Positions 1 to 6,134 of a stretch of DNA of 22,030 nucleotides are shown here, in pieces; positions within the stretch are counted from its first letter, which is position 1, and every line of letters begins with the position of its first letter. The notes beneath the pieces were generated by a model, which saw only the letters and a list, made by a program, of their open reading frames with translations, made no database searches and was not told where the DNA came from. Both the position numbers and the translations under genes were made by a program. The stretch lies in IMG/VR virus record IMGVR_UViG_3300032893_000292, positions 1 to 22,030 of that record; one strand, given 5' to 3'. Source of the DNA: a virus.

Positions 1-149
1 GCTATGTCGACGTGATCATTGATCGCTGGTGCAAATTCACCGGCCGCGAAGCGTATCGAGTCGATGGCGATGATCTCGTGCCATGGTCAGATGCCACAGA
101 TCCGCGCCAGCCGAAGTCCATGCTGCGCAAGCTCTTCACGAAGTCATAG
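1..149 (+). CDS. DNA methyltransferase, C-terminal end (partial)
   Basis: This is the 3' end of a gene that enters from the left edge; the frame is read from base 3 and stops with TAG at 147-149. The visible 48 residues begin YVDVIIDRWCKFTGREAYR. The pattern YVDV-x3-RW-x2-FTG-x-EA is typical of the C-terminus of phage and prophage DNA N6-adenine/N4-cytosine methyltransferases, where it follows the last strand of the Rossmann fold. The catalytic (D/N/S)PPY motif and the SAM-binding motif would lie upstream, outside the window. Such enzymes usually protect phage DNA from restriction or mark it. The family call rests on this short tail only, so the recognition sequence and exact subclass are unknown. 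Confidence 0.7.
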   Translation, partial: YVDVIIDRWCKFTGREAYRVDGDDLVPWSDATDPRQPKSMLRKLFTKS

Positions 150-211
150 CGGGGTCTGCCCACAGGTTTTTCACATCATAAAAAATCGCCTTGATTCGTT
201 CTGATCACTGC

Positions 212-240
212 GCGACACTCGACATCGAAATTTTATAGCC
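212..240 (+). promoter_or_regulatory. Possible sigma70-like promoter for the recombination/replication operon
   Basis: GCGACA (212-217) and TATAGC (235-240) are separated by 17 bp in the AT-rich part of the gap. Each box matches 4 of 6 consensus positions. A transcript starting near 247 would include the hairpin at 255-302 in its leader. The call is weak and rests on spacing and position only. Confidence 0.22.
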
Positions 241-254
241 AGTTTTTTTGTTCA

Positions 255-302
255 GCCCAGGCGAGTTGTGTACACCAGTACTGCTCAACCTCTCGCCTGG
301 GC
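255..302 (+). promoter_or_regulatory. Perfect 11-bp inverted repeat in the leader of the nuclease gene
   Basis: GCCCAGGCGAG (255-265) and CTCGCCTGGGC (292-302) are exact reverse complements around a 26-nt loop. GTTG (265-268) and CAAC (286-289) could partly extend the pairing. No T-run follows the right arm, so it does not look like an intrinsic terminator for + strand transcription. It ends about 20 nt before the ribosome site at 322-326. It could be an RNA attenuator or processing site, or a protein-binding operator. Confidence 0.45.
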
Positions 303-334
303 GCTTTATCCATTCACGCCTAGGAGATCTGCAC

Positions 335-1270
335 ATGACATCACCGCCAGTCAAACCGGAAATGAAGTTCTGGAGCATCACGCATTTCGATCACGAGAAA
401 CAGGCACAGGAGTTGGAGCGGCTTGCCGAAGAGCACGGTCTGCGCGGCTTCATCGATGTGTCGGAGGAGGTGTACCACAAGAGCCCGGGCATCTCGAACA
501 CCGGGCTCTCATGGATCGCGATGTCGCCAGCGCACTACGAGGTCTACCGCGATGATCCGCCGCCGCGCACGCCAGCGCTGATCCTTGGAGCTGCGATCCA
601 CCGCGCCATCCTGGAGCCCGAGCGCTTCGAGAACATGTACGCCGGGGAACCGAAGTTCGACAAGCGCACGAAGGTCGGCCAGGCAGCCTACAAGGAGTGG
701 CTTGAGAACGAGGGCAATGGCAAGGAAGCGCTGAAGATCGAGGACATGGAAACATGTCTGCGGATCCGCGACGCTGCATCTCGGAACATCGTGCTGCGCA
801 ACATGCTCGACTACACGCAGGGCAAAGCCGAACAGTCGATGTACTGGTACGATGGCTTCATCGAGGAGGACGTGCAGGGCAACGTGCTATGCCGAGCTCG
901 CTGCGACTTCGTGCGCATCGGCGACGACATCATTTGCGATGTGAAGTCAACTCTCGATGCAAGCGCTGAGTCGTTCGGCCGCACTGTCCACAATCGCGAG
1001 CTCCGCTACTACAAGCAGGCAGCATTCTATTCCGATGGCTACAAGGAAATCACGGGACGCACGCCGCAGTTCGTTTTCATCGCCGTTGAAAAACAGAAGC
1101 CATATGGTGTCGGCATTTACGTGCTGGAACCGGATGCCGTCACAATAGGCAGATCCGAGTATCGCTCCGAGCTTCTCACATACATGCGCTGCAAAAAGAA
1201 AAATGAATGGCCGTGCTATCCGGCTACCGTTCAGACGCTTTTTATGCCATCGTGGTTTTTAAAGCCCTAA
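335..1270 (+). CDS. RecE-like PD-(D/E)XK exonuclease (PDDEXK-like domain of exodeoxyribonuclease 8)
   Basis: This 311-residue protein matches the phage RecE-like nuclease family (DUF3799-type, PF12684). These enzymes resect double-stranded DNA ends to give single strands for annealing. Visible motifs in order are LGAAIHRAILEPE (residues 84-96, with the family histidine H89), E166 in the AEQSMYWYD region, RARCD (187-191), DVKST (202-206, the D-x-K catalytic pair) and YYKQAAFY (225-232, the QxxxY motif typical of RecB/lambda-like nucleases). The ATG at 335 was chosen because TAGGAG at 321-326 sits 8 nt upstream; an in-frame TTG at 248 lies before the leader hairpin and lacks a ribosome site. 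The next gene follows after 22 bp and probably encodes its annealing partner. Confidence 0.85.
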   Translation: MTSPPVKPEMKFWSITHFDHEKQAQELERLAEEHGLRGFIDVSEEVYHKSPGISNTGLSWIAMSPAHYEVYRDDPPPRTPALILGAAIHRAILEPERFENMYAGEPKFDKRTKVGQAAYKEWLENEGNGKEALKIEDMETCLRIRDAASRNIVLRNMLDYTQGKAEQSMYWYDGFIEEDVQGNVLCRARCDFVRIGDDIICDVKSTLDASAESFGRTVHNRELRYYKQAAFYSDGYKEITGRTPQFVFIAVEKQKPYGVGIYVLEPDAVTIGRSEYRSELLTYMRCKKKNEWPCYPATVQTLFMPSWFLKP

Positions 1271-1292
1271 ACAAATCAGAGGAGGAAGAGTT

Positions 1293-2243
1293 ATGGAAAC
1301 TGCACAGAATGGTTCAGGGAACGCCGTCGCCAGAGTTCAGCCGCTAGCGGATCCAGTCGAGTTCGCGCAAGAGCGAGAGGCGATGCGCGTCATGCACGAG
1401 AACCCCGATGTCGCTGTCGCGATGGCTCGTGCGAAAGCGGAAATTCAGGCGACAATCGAGTCCATGGTCATCGTAGCGAAGCGCTTCCCGCGTGACGAGG
1501 TGCGGTGCTTTCAGCGCGTGATGGAAGCCTGCAAACGCAAGACACTCGCTGGCGACGCGTGCTACAGCTATCCGAAGGGCGGAACGAAAGTGACGGGGCC
1601 ATCGGTCTACCTGATTCGCGAGATCAGGCGGATCTGGGGCAACTTCTATTCGAACTGCAGCGAAGTGTACCGCATGGAGAAGTCGAGCATGATGTATGCG
1701 ATCGCACGGGATCTCGAGGCCAACGTCGTCGAAGAGCGGCACTTCATCGTGCCGCATCGCACGGAGCTGAAGGATGGCGTGTACAAGGATCTAAAGTCCG
1801 ACCGCGACATCTACGAGCTCATCATGAACATGGGCACACGCCGCGAGCGTGCGTTGATGGAGTCGTGCCTCCCGGCGGACTTGATCGAAGACGCTGTGGC
1901 GCAGTCGGAGCGCACACTTCTCAAAGACGCCGGCGACAAGCCGATCATCGACCGCATCAAAGACATGGTGGTCAAGTTTGGCGAGATCGGCGTGCCGAAG
2001 GAAGCGATAGAGAAGCGACTCGGTCACAAGATCGAGCACACGAACGAGATGCAGTTCGTCGACCTCAGGAAGATCTACAACTCCATTCACACGGGAATGG
2101 CTGGCAGAGAAAAGTTTTTCGAACTCGACCCCGCCTCGACCGACCAAGCATCCGCACTCAACGAGAAGTTCGGCCAACCGAAGGCACCAGCGGAGAGCGA
2201 GGCATCCAACGGTGCCAAAGCCACAAAGGGTTTGAAAAACTGA
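1293..2243 (+). CDS. Conserved phage recombination-associated protein, candidate single-strand annealing protein
   Basis: This 316-residue protein starts with ATG 7 nt after AGAGGAGG (1278-1285). It belongs to a widespread phage and prophage family recognisable by the core YPKGGTKVTGPSVYLIREI followed by WGNF, and a downstream FIVPHR and MNMGTRRERAL segment. It is mostly helical, with a low-complexity, charged C-terminus rich in A, E, S and K (about residues 285-316). In many phages this protein sits next to a PD-(D/E)XK nuclease, as here, so a RecT-like role (annealing single strands made by the nuclease) is the natural inference. It lacks an obvious RecT, Erf or Rad52 signature, and that role is inferred from context alone. 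Confidence 0.6.
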   Translation: METAQNGSGNAVARVQPLADPVEFAQEREAMRVMHENPDVAVAMARAKAEIQATIESMVIVAKRFPRDEVRCFQRVMEACKRKTLAGDACYSYPKGGTKVTGPSVYLIREIRRIWGNFYSNCSEVYRMEKSSMMYAIARDLEANVVEERHFIVPHRTELKDGVYKDLKSDRDIYELIMNMGTRRERALMESCLPADLIEDAVAQSERTLLKDAGDKPIIDRIKDMVVKFGEIGVPKEAIEKRLGHKIEHTNEMQFVDLRKIYNSIHTGMAGREKFFELDPASTDQASALNEKFGQPKAPAESEASNGAKATKGLKN

Positions 2244-2253
2244 CAACGCCAGT

Positions 2254-2284
2254 CGGGCTGTGGGGGCATTTGCCCCCTGGCCCG
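2254..2284 (+). promoter_or_regulatory. Strong GC hairpin between the annealing-protein and replication genes
   Basis: The stem has an outer arm CGGGC/GCCCG (2254-2258 with 2280-2284) and an inner arm GGGGGC/GCCCCC (2262-2267 with 2272-2277), with a 4-nt ATTT loop and a small 3/2-nt internal loop. It begins 11 bp after one stop codon and ends 20 bp before the next start. No T-run follows. It may protect or process the polycistronic mRNA, or tune translation of the replication gene, whose ribosome site (GGGAGG) follows directly. Confidence 0.55.
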
Positions 2285-2304
2285 GCAACCACAGGGAGGA
2301 TGCG

Positions 2305-3267
2305 ATGGCTTACAACGTGCGAGAAGAGTGGTTCCTGGATGAGAGCGGCCGTCGTTCTGCGTTGATCAAAGCTGTGGCCTCGCGGCCGAAGGACGATGCG
2401 GAGCAAGCCGATGGGATGGCTATGAGGGCGTGGCGTCTCGCTAGGCGCTTCTGGGAGGACGGCAGGCGCTTGATCCCAGAGGAGGACTGGCGAAGGGCCG
2501 ACCTGGAAGTTCTGATCGACTGTGGGCTCGCTGAGCGACGTTCAGGTGGCATCTACGTGAAGGGGACCTTCGACTGCCACGACTGGGTGCATAAGAAGAG
2601 CAAAGCTGGGCACGCGAGCGCCGAAGCACGCCGCAAAAAGTACGGATCCGCGCAGCCTAAGAAGCTCGATCAGACGTCGAACAGCCCCGAACAGCCCCGA
2701 ACACGTGTTCGAGACGCGTTCGAGAAAACTGGCGAAGATCTGGCGGAACAAAATCATTGGGAAAACCTCGAACACATCGAACAGAACTCGAACAGCCTCG
2801 AACCTTTCCCTTTCCCTGTCTCTTTAAAAGACAAAGATTTAAATAACCGGGTAGCTATACACACGTCGTCTGGCGACGACACGCGTCCGCCAGCCAAGCC
2901 GAAGTCGCATCCGCTCTTCGAGATCTGGAACGCCAACTGTGGGCAACTTCCCAAGGCGAAGTCGCTCAGCGCCAAACGTCTCAAGCGCTGCCAGAAAGCC
3001 CTGGCATTAGAGCCAGACCTGGGCTACTGGGTTCAAGTCGTCCAGCGCATCGCAGCATCGAAGTTCTGCCTCGGGGGGGGCACCACGGGCTGGATTGCCG
3101 GCTTCGATTGGCTGCTGCAGGACGATGTGCACCTTCGCGTGATGGAGGGCAGGTACGACCGCACCGGAGCATCGAAGAGCGGACGCACGTGGGACGTGGA
3201 CACGCACAAGCACAGCGATGCATTCGAGTTCAAGAAGCTTGAGTTGGGAGACGCAAATGGAGCATAA
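2305..3267 (+). CDS. Phage replication initiation protein (lambda O / DnaT-DnaD-like)
   Basis: This 320-residue protein probably binds the phage origin and recruits the helicase loader encoded next. The N-terminal part (residues 1-90) is helical with DNA-binding character and has the sequence DWRRADLEVLIDCGLAERR, like a winged-helix tail. The middle (about 100-200) is a polar linker rich in N, S, E and P. The C-terminus has the recurrent phage replication pattern W-x-GFDWLLQDDVHLRVMEGRYD (about 281-302). ATG at 2305 follows GGGAGGA at 2294-2300; a GTG at 2260 inside the hairpin is less likely. The gene overlaps the loader gene by 11 bp. Its linker DNA carries the iteron cluster described separately, as lambda O carries lambda ori. 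Confidence 0.72.
   Translation: MAYNVREEWFLDESGRRSALIKAVASRPKDDAEQADGMAMRAWRLARRFWEDGRRLIPEEDWRRADLEVLIDCGLAERRSGGIYVKGTFDCHDWVHKKSKAGHASAEARRKKYGSAQPKKLDQTSNSPEQPRTRVRDAFEKTGEDLAEQNHWENLEHIEQNSNSLEPFPFPVSLKDKDLNNRVAIHTSSGDDTRPPAKPKSHPLFEIWNANCGQLPKAKSLSAKRLKRCQKALALEPDLGYWVQVVQRIAASKFCLGGGTTGWIAGFDWLLQDDVHLRVMEGRYDRTGASKSGRTWDVDTHKHSDAFEFKKLELGDANGA
2678..2850 (+). other. Probable intragenic replication origin: iterons plus AT-rich stretch
   Basis: CGAACA recurs at 2678, 2688 and 2698, and the last copy forms the perfect 14-bp palindrome CGAACACGTGTTCG (2698-2711). A second cluster has CGAACA at 2769, 2778 and 2789, with CGAACC at 2799. Spacing within clusters is 9-11 bp, about one helical turn, so the copies face the same side of the DNA. 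A pyrimidine-rich run (2804-2825) and an AT-rich segment (2823-2846, TTTAAAAG to TTTAAATAA) follow. This arrangement, iterons then AT-rich DNA within the linker of the initiator gene, is that of lambdoid origins. Origin function is inferred from this layout. Confidence 0.6.
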
Positions 3268-4069
3268 AAAATCAACGCTGACGCCAGTGACGGAGATCCT
3301 AGGCGCTTCCTTTCCGCCGCCAAAGCCTGACATCGCGTGCCAGATCTGCGGCAAGCAGTTCGAGTACGTCCGCCGCTACGAGGATGGCGAGATCACGCTT
3401 GGCCTCACGCCGATGTTCTACTGGCGCAAGCTGAACGACGGCCACGAAGACTGCATCGCTGCGCTCGCGCAAGCCGAGATGGAGAAGAGAAAAAACCAGC
3501 TGGATCGCCAGTACGCTGAGCGCGTCGAGCGGCTCCTGAAGAACGCCGGCGTCTCTCTCAAAGCTGCAGCTCGCATGACGTTCGACACGTACTCGCCTCA
3601 GAGCGAAGCGGCCGCGAAGATCGTGGACCGCCTCAAAGCGTGGGAACCAGGCATGCCGGGCATCTTGCTCAAAGGCGGCACTGGCGTTGGCAAAACGCAC
3701 TTGATGATGGCATTCGTGAACCATCTTGTCCGCCGCGGTATCGAAGTGCGCTTTGCGAACGTCAACCGCGTGTTCGACGAGCTTCGTGCGTATGACAATC
3801 AAAGCGAGCAAGAAAAGGCGATGCAGAGGATCGAGCGCAGTGCCGTGCTGATCTTGGACGACATCGGCGCAGAGAAGCTCTCGGAGTGGGCGGAATCGAA
3901 ACTGGAGCGCATCCTGACCTACCGCATCGACGAGGAGCTTCCCGTGTTCCTCACGAGCAACTTGACGCGGGAAGGTTTCGTCGAGAAGTTTGGCGATCGA
4001 GTTCTGTCGCGTATCGCCGGGCTAGTGCGTGTCGTGGACATCAGCGGCAAAGATCATCGCCGCGCGTAA
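3257..4069 (+). CDS. dnaC-like: DnaC-like AAA+ helicase loader
   Basis: This 270-residue ATPase would load the replicative helicase at the phage origin. The N-terminus has a likely zinc site: CQICGKQF (C28, C31) with H63 and C66. The AAA+ core shows Walker A GGTGVGKTH (140-148), Walker B VLILDDIGAEK (197-207), sensor-1 LTSN (232-235), and an arginine-finger region GDRVLSRI (246-253). Length and order fit DnaC/IstB-type loaders from phages. ATG at 3257 follows GGGAG (3246-3250) and overlaps the end of the replication gene by 11 bp, so the two are probably translated together. Confidence 0.88.
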   Translation: MEHKKSTLTPVTEILGASFPPPKPDIACQICGKQFEYVRRYEDGEITLGLTPMFYWRKLNDGHEDCIAALAQAEMEKRKNQLDRQYAERVERLLKNAGVSLKAAARMTFDTYSPQSEAAAKIVDRLKAWEPGMPGILLKGGTGVGKTHLMMAFVNHLVRRGIEVRFANVNRVFDELRAYDNQSEQEKAMQRIERSAVLILDDIGAEKLSEWAESKLERILTYRIDEELPVFLTSNLTREGFVEKFGDRVLSRIAGLVRVVDISGKDHRRA

Positions 4070-4082
4070 CGGAGCGCATCGA

Positions 4083-4502
4083 GTGCAGTTAAGGCTTCGT
4101 AAATTTTCTCTCAGCGTAAAGCGTGCCGGCGCAAAAGCGATCGAGCCAGCAGAGCGCGACATCCAGAAGGCGATCCTGGACTACCTCGAGCGTAGCGGCT
4201 ACACGGTGTGGCGGCAGAACCTCGGCGGCGTCATCGTGCACAACGCCAACGGGATCTCGCGGCGCAAAAATCCGATGACGGGCTTTCCAGATCTCGCAGG
4301 AATTTTTAAACTAAGACCAGGCAGGATGTTCGTGATAGAAGTCAAGACTAAACGTGGGCGCGTGAGCAAAGAGCAGACGAGCTGGCTCGCGAGGCTCTAC
4401 GCGGCGGGAGTCGCGACATGCGTCGCACGCAGCCTTGATGACGTCGTAGCGTTCCTGCAAGCACATGACAGGAGAGAAGATGGCAGAGCAATTCCCGACT
4501 GA
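4083..4502 (+). CDS. VRR-NUC domain nuclease
   Basis: This 139-residue protein fits the VRR-NUC branch of PD-(D/E)XK nucleases, which act on branched or structured DNA. Visible catalytic features are E24 (PAERDIQKAI), G67-F-P-D70 (TGFPDLAGI) and I85-E-V-K88 (FVIEVKTKRG), followed by SKEQTSWLARL and ARSLDDVVAFL, both typical of the family. GTG at 4083 was chosen because GGAG at 4071-4074 lies 8 nt upstream and it begins just after the loader gene; an earlier GTG at 4029 would sit inside that gene. It may resolve recombination or replication intermediates made by the upstream genes. Confidence 0.82.
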   Translation: MQLRLRKFSLSVKRAGAKAIEPAERDIQKAILDYLERSGYTVWRQNLGGVIVHNANGISRRKNPMTGFPDLAGIFKLRPGRMFVIEVKTKRGRVSKEQTSWLARLYAAGVATCVARSLDDVVAFLQAHDRREDGRAIPD

Positions 4503-4842
4503 GTATCGCACCCGCAACACGGATCCCGACTCGCCGCGCGAGATCGTCGAAGCGTTCTTCCTGGGCTGGCCCATGGCGAGCTGGCCGGGCTGGGCGTTCA
4601 GGAACTTCCAGATCGATGTCGGGCGTTGGGACGAGGGGAAGGGCTCGCTTCGCCTCAAAGACGACCAGGGCCGGCTGACCGAAGAGATGTTCGGCGGCGC
4701 CCAGGCTGGCTGGATCATTCGCAGGCGCGTCCCGAACACGGTCGACCGCTTCACCTATCAGTGCATGACGGACCAGAAATTCAATTCGCTCTACATGGCG
4801 AAGGAGGTGCCTCGTGCTCAAGAAGCTGCTGCGCCGTCTTAA
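4480..4842 (+). CDS. Hypothetical protein, tryptophan-rich, 120 aa
   Basis: I do not recognise this 120-residue protein. It is soluble-looking, with an aromatic-rich centre (GWPMASWPGWAFRNFQ at about 26-41) and a mixed C-terminus. ATG at 4480 follows AGGAG (4470-4474) at a good distance and is preferred to ATG 4465. It overlaps the nuclease gene by 23 bp and the next gene by 29 bp, which supports it as a real member of the same operon. Confidence 0.6.
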   Translation: MAEQFPTEYRTRNTDPDSPREIVEAFFLGWPMASWPGWAFRNFQIDVGRWDEGKGSLRLKDDQGRLTEEMFGGAQAGWIIRRRVPNTVDRFTYQCMTDQKFNSLYMAKEVPRAQEAAAPS

Positions 4843-5071
4843 ATGCGACCTCGATGAGGTCATTGCGTGGCGCACGTACTTGCTCGTGGATGGTGAAACC
4901 GTCGAGCTTCCCGTAACGAGAGGAGAGCTGCTTGCTGAGAAAGCTGGCAAGACAATTAAAAAAGGCCTGGGCCTCCCTCTCGATCAGAGGCCCGCGCCGC
5001 ACGGTATGTCCTGTCCCGAAGGAAGCAGTCCTGATGCGCTCGATCTTGATCGAATCTTCAAAGCCAGTTAA
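4814..5071 (+). CDS. Hypothetical protein, 85 aa
   Basis: The GTG start at 4814 follows a near-perfect ribosome site AAGGAGG (4801-4807) at 6 nt. The N-terminus is basic and helical (LKKLLRRLK), followed by a short strand-like segment AWRTYLLVDGETVELPVTRGE. No family is recognised. It lies in overlap with both neighbours, as is usual for small phage accessory genes. Confidence 0.55.
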   Translation: MLKKLLRRLKCDLDEVIAWRTYLLVDGETVELPVTRGELLAEKAGKTIKKGLGLPLDQRPAPHGMSCPEGSSPDALDLDRIFKAS

Positions 5072-5345
5072 GACGGGTCTCTTCTGGACGATCGCTTGGT
5101 GCGCAGCGATGGCACTTCTTGGCGCCTGCTGCACGCTCGACTTCGATCAGTGCGAGGTCTACACGATCGGGACCGATGAGCGGAGTTTGTGCGAGAGCAA
5201 GGCGCTGAGCGAGAACATCGCGTGCCGCGCCAAGTGGGACCGTTGGCTCTCACTCGACTTCACGGACGCGAACCATGCCGCAGCTCGCTGCCAAGCGGGG
5301 GTCGGCACATGCCAGGATCCGTCCGGAGCATCCAGTCGACCGTAG
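5034..5345 (+). CDS. Small membrane protein or lipoprotein, 103 aa
   Basis: ATG at 5034 lies 8-10 nt after AAGGAAG. A hydrophobic stretch (about residues 15-32, GLFWTIAWCAAMALLGAC) follows a positively charged start, and LLGAC resembles a lipobox, so it may be an exported lipoprotein or a single-pass membrane protein. The exposed part has cysteines (DFDQCEVY, SLCESK, IACRAK, AARCQAGVGTC) that could pair outside the cytoplasm. Its last 86 bp overlap the end of a reverse-strand gene tail to tail. An outer spanin-like role is possible but not supported by other lysis genes nearby. Confidence 0.45.
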   Translation: MRSILIESSKPVKTGLFWTIAWCAAMALLGACCTLDFDQCEVYTIGTDERSLCESKALSENIACRAKWDRWLSLDFTDANHAAARCQAGVGTCQDPSGASSRP

Positions 5346-5472
5346 CCTGCCACCGCGTGTCGCTTCGCCGTTGGCCCACGAAATAGCCCAGCATGAACAT
5401 CCCAGCTGCAACCATGGCAATCGTGAAGAACGCAACCACGTCGTCGATAGGGCTCCAGGGAGGCCTTCTCAT
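5260..5472 (-). CDS. Small single-pass membrane protein (reverse cassette), 70 aa
   Basis: This is the last gene of the reverse-strand cassette. ATG at 5472 overlaps the upstream stop as ATGA, which indicates coupled translation and is why it was chosen over ATG 5550. One membrane helix is clear (about residues 11-33, DVVAFFTIAMVAAGMFMLGYF), followed by a basic stop-transfer VGQRR and a polar tail of about 35 residues. Function is unknown. Its 3' end overlaps the end of the + strand gene at 5034-5345 by 86 bp. Confidence 0.55.
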   Translation of the reverse strand: MRRPPWSPIDDVVAFFTIAMVAAGMFMLGYFVGQRRSDTRWQATVDWMLRTDPGMCRPPLGSELRHGSRP

Positions 5473-5780
5473 AGGAAGCCCCAGGCTGAGAGCTGCTGTT
5501 CGAGCAGCTTCGAGTCGGTCTCCCGCGAGAGCCAAAAGCCAGCGACCCATCGCAGCGACTCGACTCGCACGAAAGCACGCATGGGGTTCTTCTCCGTTCT
5601 CATGGCGACCGCGATCTCGCAGTAGAGCGTCTTGTCGCGCAGCTCGAAGCCGGACACGCTCCCGCGCAAAGCATCGCTAGCTTCGCCGAAGCGGAACAAA
5701 TCTCCGATGCGCGGGATGACACACATAGCGCGATTTCGCCAGGGCAGCAGAATGGCTACCTCCCAAAAGAGCGCCGACAT
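5469..5780 (-). CDS. Hypothetical protein of the reverse cassette, 103 aa
   Basis: This reverse gene encodes a mixed alpha/beta protein with regular strand-like segments (VIPRIGDLFRF, TLYCEIAVAM, MRAFVRVESLRWVAGFWL). Amino acid composition is ordinary for a real protein, unlike the arginine-rich antisense frames nearby. A GAGG lies only 3 nt before ATG 5780, so translation may be weak or the true start may be nearby (M19 at 5726 lacks a ribosome site). It is followed by the membrane-protein gene with a 4-bp overlap. Its transcript probably starts at the element at 5857-5886. No family is recognised. Confidence 0.55.
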   Translation of the reverse strand: MSALFWEVAILLPWRNRAMCVIPRIGDLFRFGEASDALRGSVSGFELRDKTLYCEIAVAMRTEKNPMRAFVRVESLRWVAGFWLSRETDSKLLEQQLSAWGFL

Positions 5781-5856
5781 GTACCTCGGGCATCGTGAGA
5801 AATCAAAGACTTTAATACTTTCTATAATAAAATCAGAGGTATATTTTGGTATGATT

Positions 5857-5886
5857 TAGTATACCGGCAGTGATATACCGCCAGTA
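5857..5886 (-). promoter_or_regulatory. Twin promoter/operator element P1 (reverse cassette)
   Basis: Read on the minus strand, this 30-bp element has TACTGG, 17 bp, then TATACT (plus-strand 5858-5863) as a good -10 box, and it contains two CGGTATA copies 14 bp apart. It matches the element at 6135-6164 at 24 of 30 positions. It lies just downstream of the 78-residue reverse gene and about 77 bp upstream of the next reverse gene; the leader between (5781-5856) is strikingly AT-rich. The first hexamer is not a consensus -35, which suggests control by an activator or repressor that binds the repeats. Confidence 0.55.
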
Positions 5887-5892
5887 GAACGT

Positions 5893-6129
5893 CTACAGAC
5901 GCAGATCCCGCGGCCGCGTCTCTCGACACACGAACCACTGCCTCGAGCGGTAGCGCTCAAACTGAGGGAGCTTCGAACACCGGGTGCACAGATGCCACTT
6001 CCCGCGACGGCCGACGATCACGGTCGCGATCCGGCGACAACCGAGGCGGACCCGCGCTCCGTTCCGAGCGATGACGATCTTCTCGGCCCGGCTGAGGACC
6101 GGATCCCACTCGCAGCGCTTTCTAGCCAT
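5893..6129 (-). CDS. Basic cysteine-rich small protein, possible DNA-binding regulator, 78 aa
   Basis: ATG at 6129 begins MARKRCEWDPVLSRAEKI. The protein is very basic (about 18 arginines) with cysteines at 6, 31, 48, 51 and 68; LCTRC (47-51) and FVC (66-68) look like the halves of a zinc knuckle. An in-frame upstream extension would translate the operator repeats and is rejected. A -10 box (TATAAT) ends 7 bp before the ATG, so the mRNA would start at or next to the start codon. A similar promoter lies just after its stop. That setting suggests a small regulator that binds both elements, but no family was recognised and this role is inference. Confidence 0.55.
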   Translation of the reverse strand: MARKRCEWDPVLSRAEKIVIARNGARVRLGCRRIATVIVGRRGKWHLCTRCSKLPQFERYRSRQWFVCRETRPRDLRL

Positions 6130-6134
6130 GGGGC

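Larger units (their letters stand above)
150..334. other. Intergenic leader before the recombination block
   Basis: This 185-bp gap lies between the methyltransferase stop and the nuclease start. It contains no convincing gene. It is more AT-rich than its surroundings around 172-252, with A- and T-runs at 180-185 and 243-249. It carries a possible weak promoter and a perfect 11-bp inverted repeat, listed separately. A short GGG/CCC stem after the methyltransferase stop is followed by a T5 run near 169-173, which is too weak to call a terminator. Confidence 0.6.

Noticed and set aside
150-175. GGG/CCC stem plus T-run after the methyltransferase as an intrinsic terminator.
   Set aside because: The stem is only about three base pairs and the T-run is five bases and not directly adjacent.
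1505-2365. A 286-codon forward open frame in another register over the annealing-protein gene.
   Set aside because: It is dominated by R, H and Q and lacks a ribosome site, while the main frame matches a conserved phage family.
3067-3080. G7 run in the replication gene that could mark a frameshift.
   Set aside because: The frame is intact through it (CLGGGTTGW) and continues into the conserved GFDWLLQDD motif.
5823-5828. TATAAT on the + strand in the AT-rich leader as a forward promoter.
   Set aside because: No acceptable -35 box lies 16-18 bp upstream, and no forward gene starts within several hundred bases.
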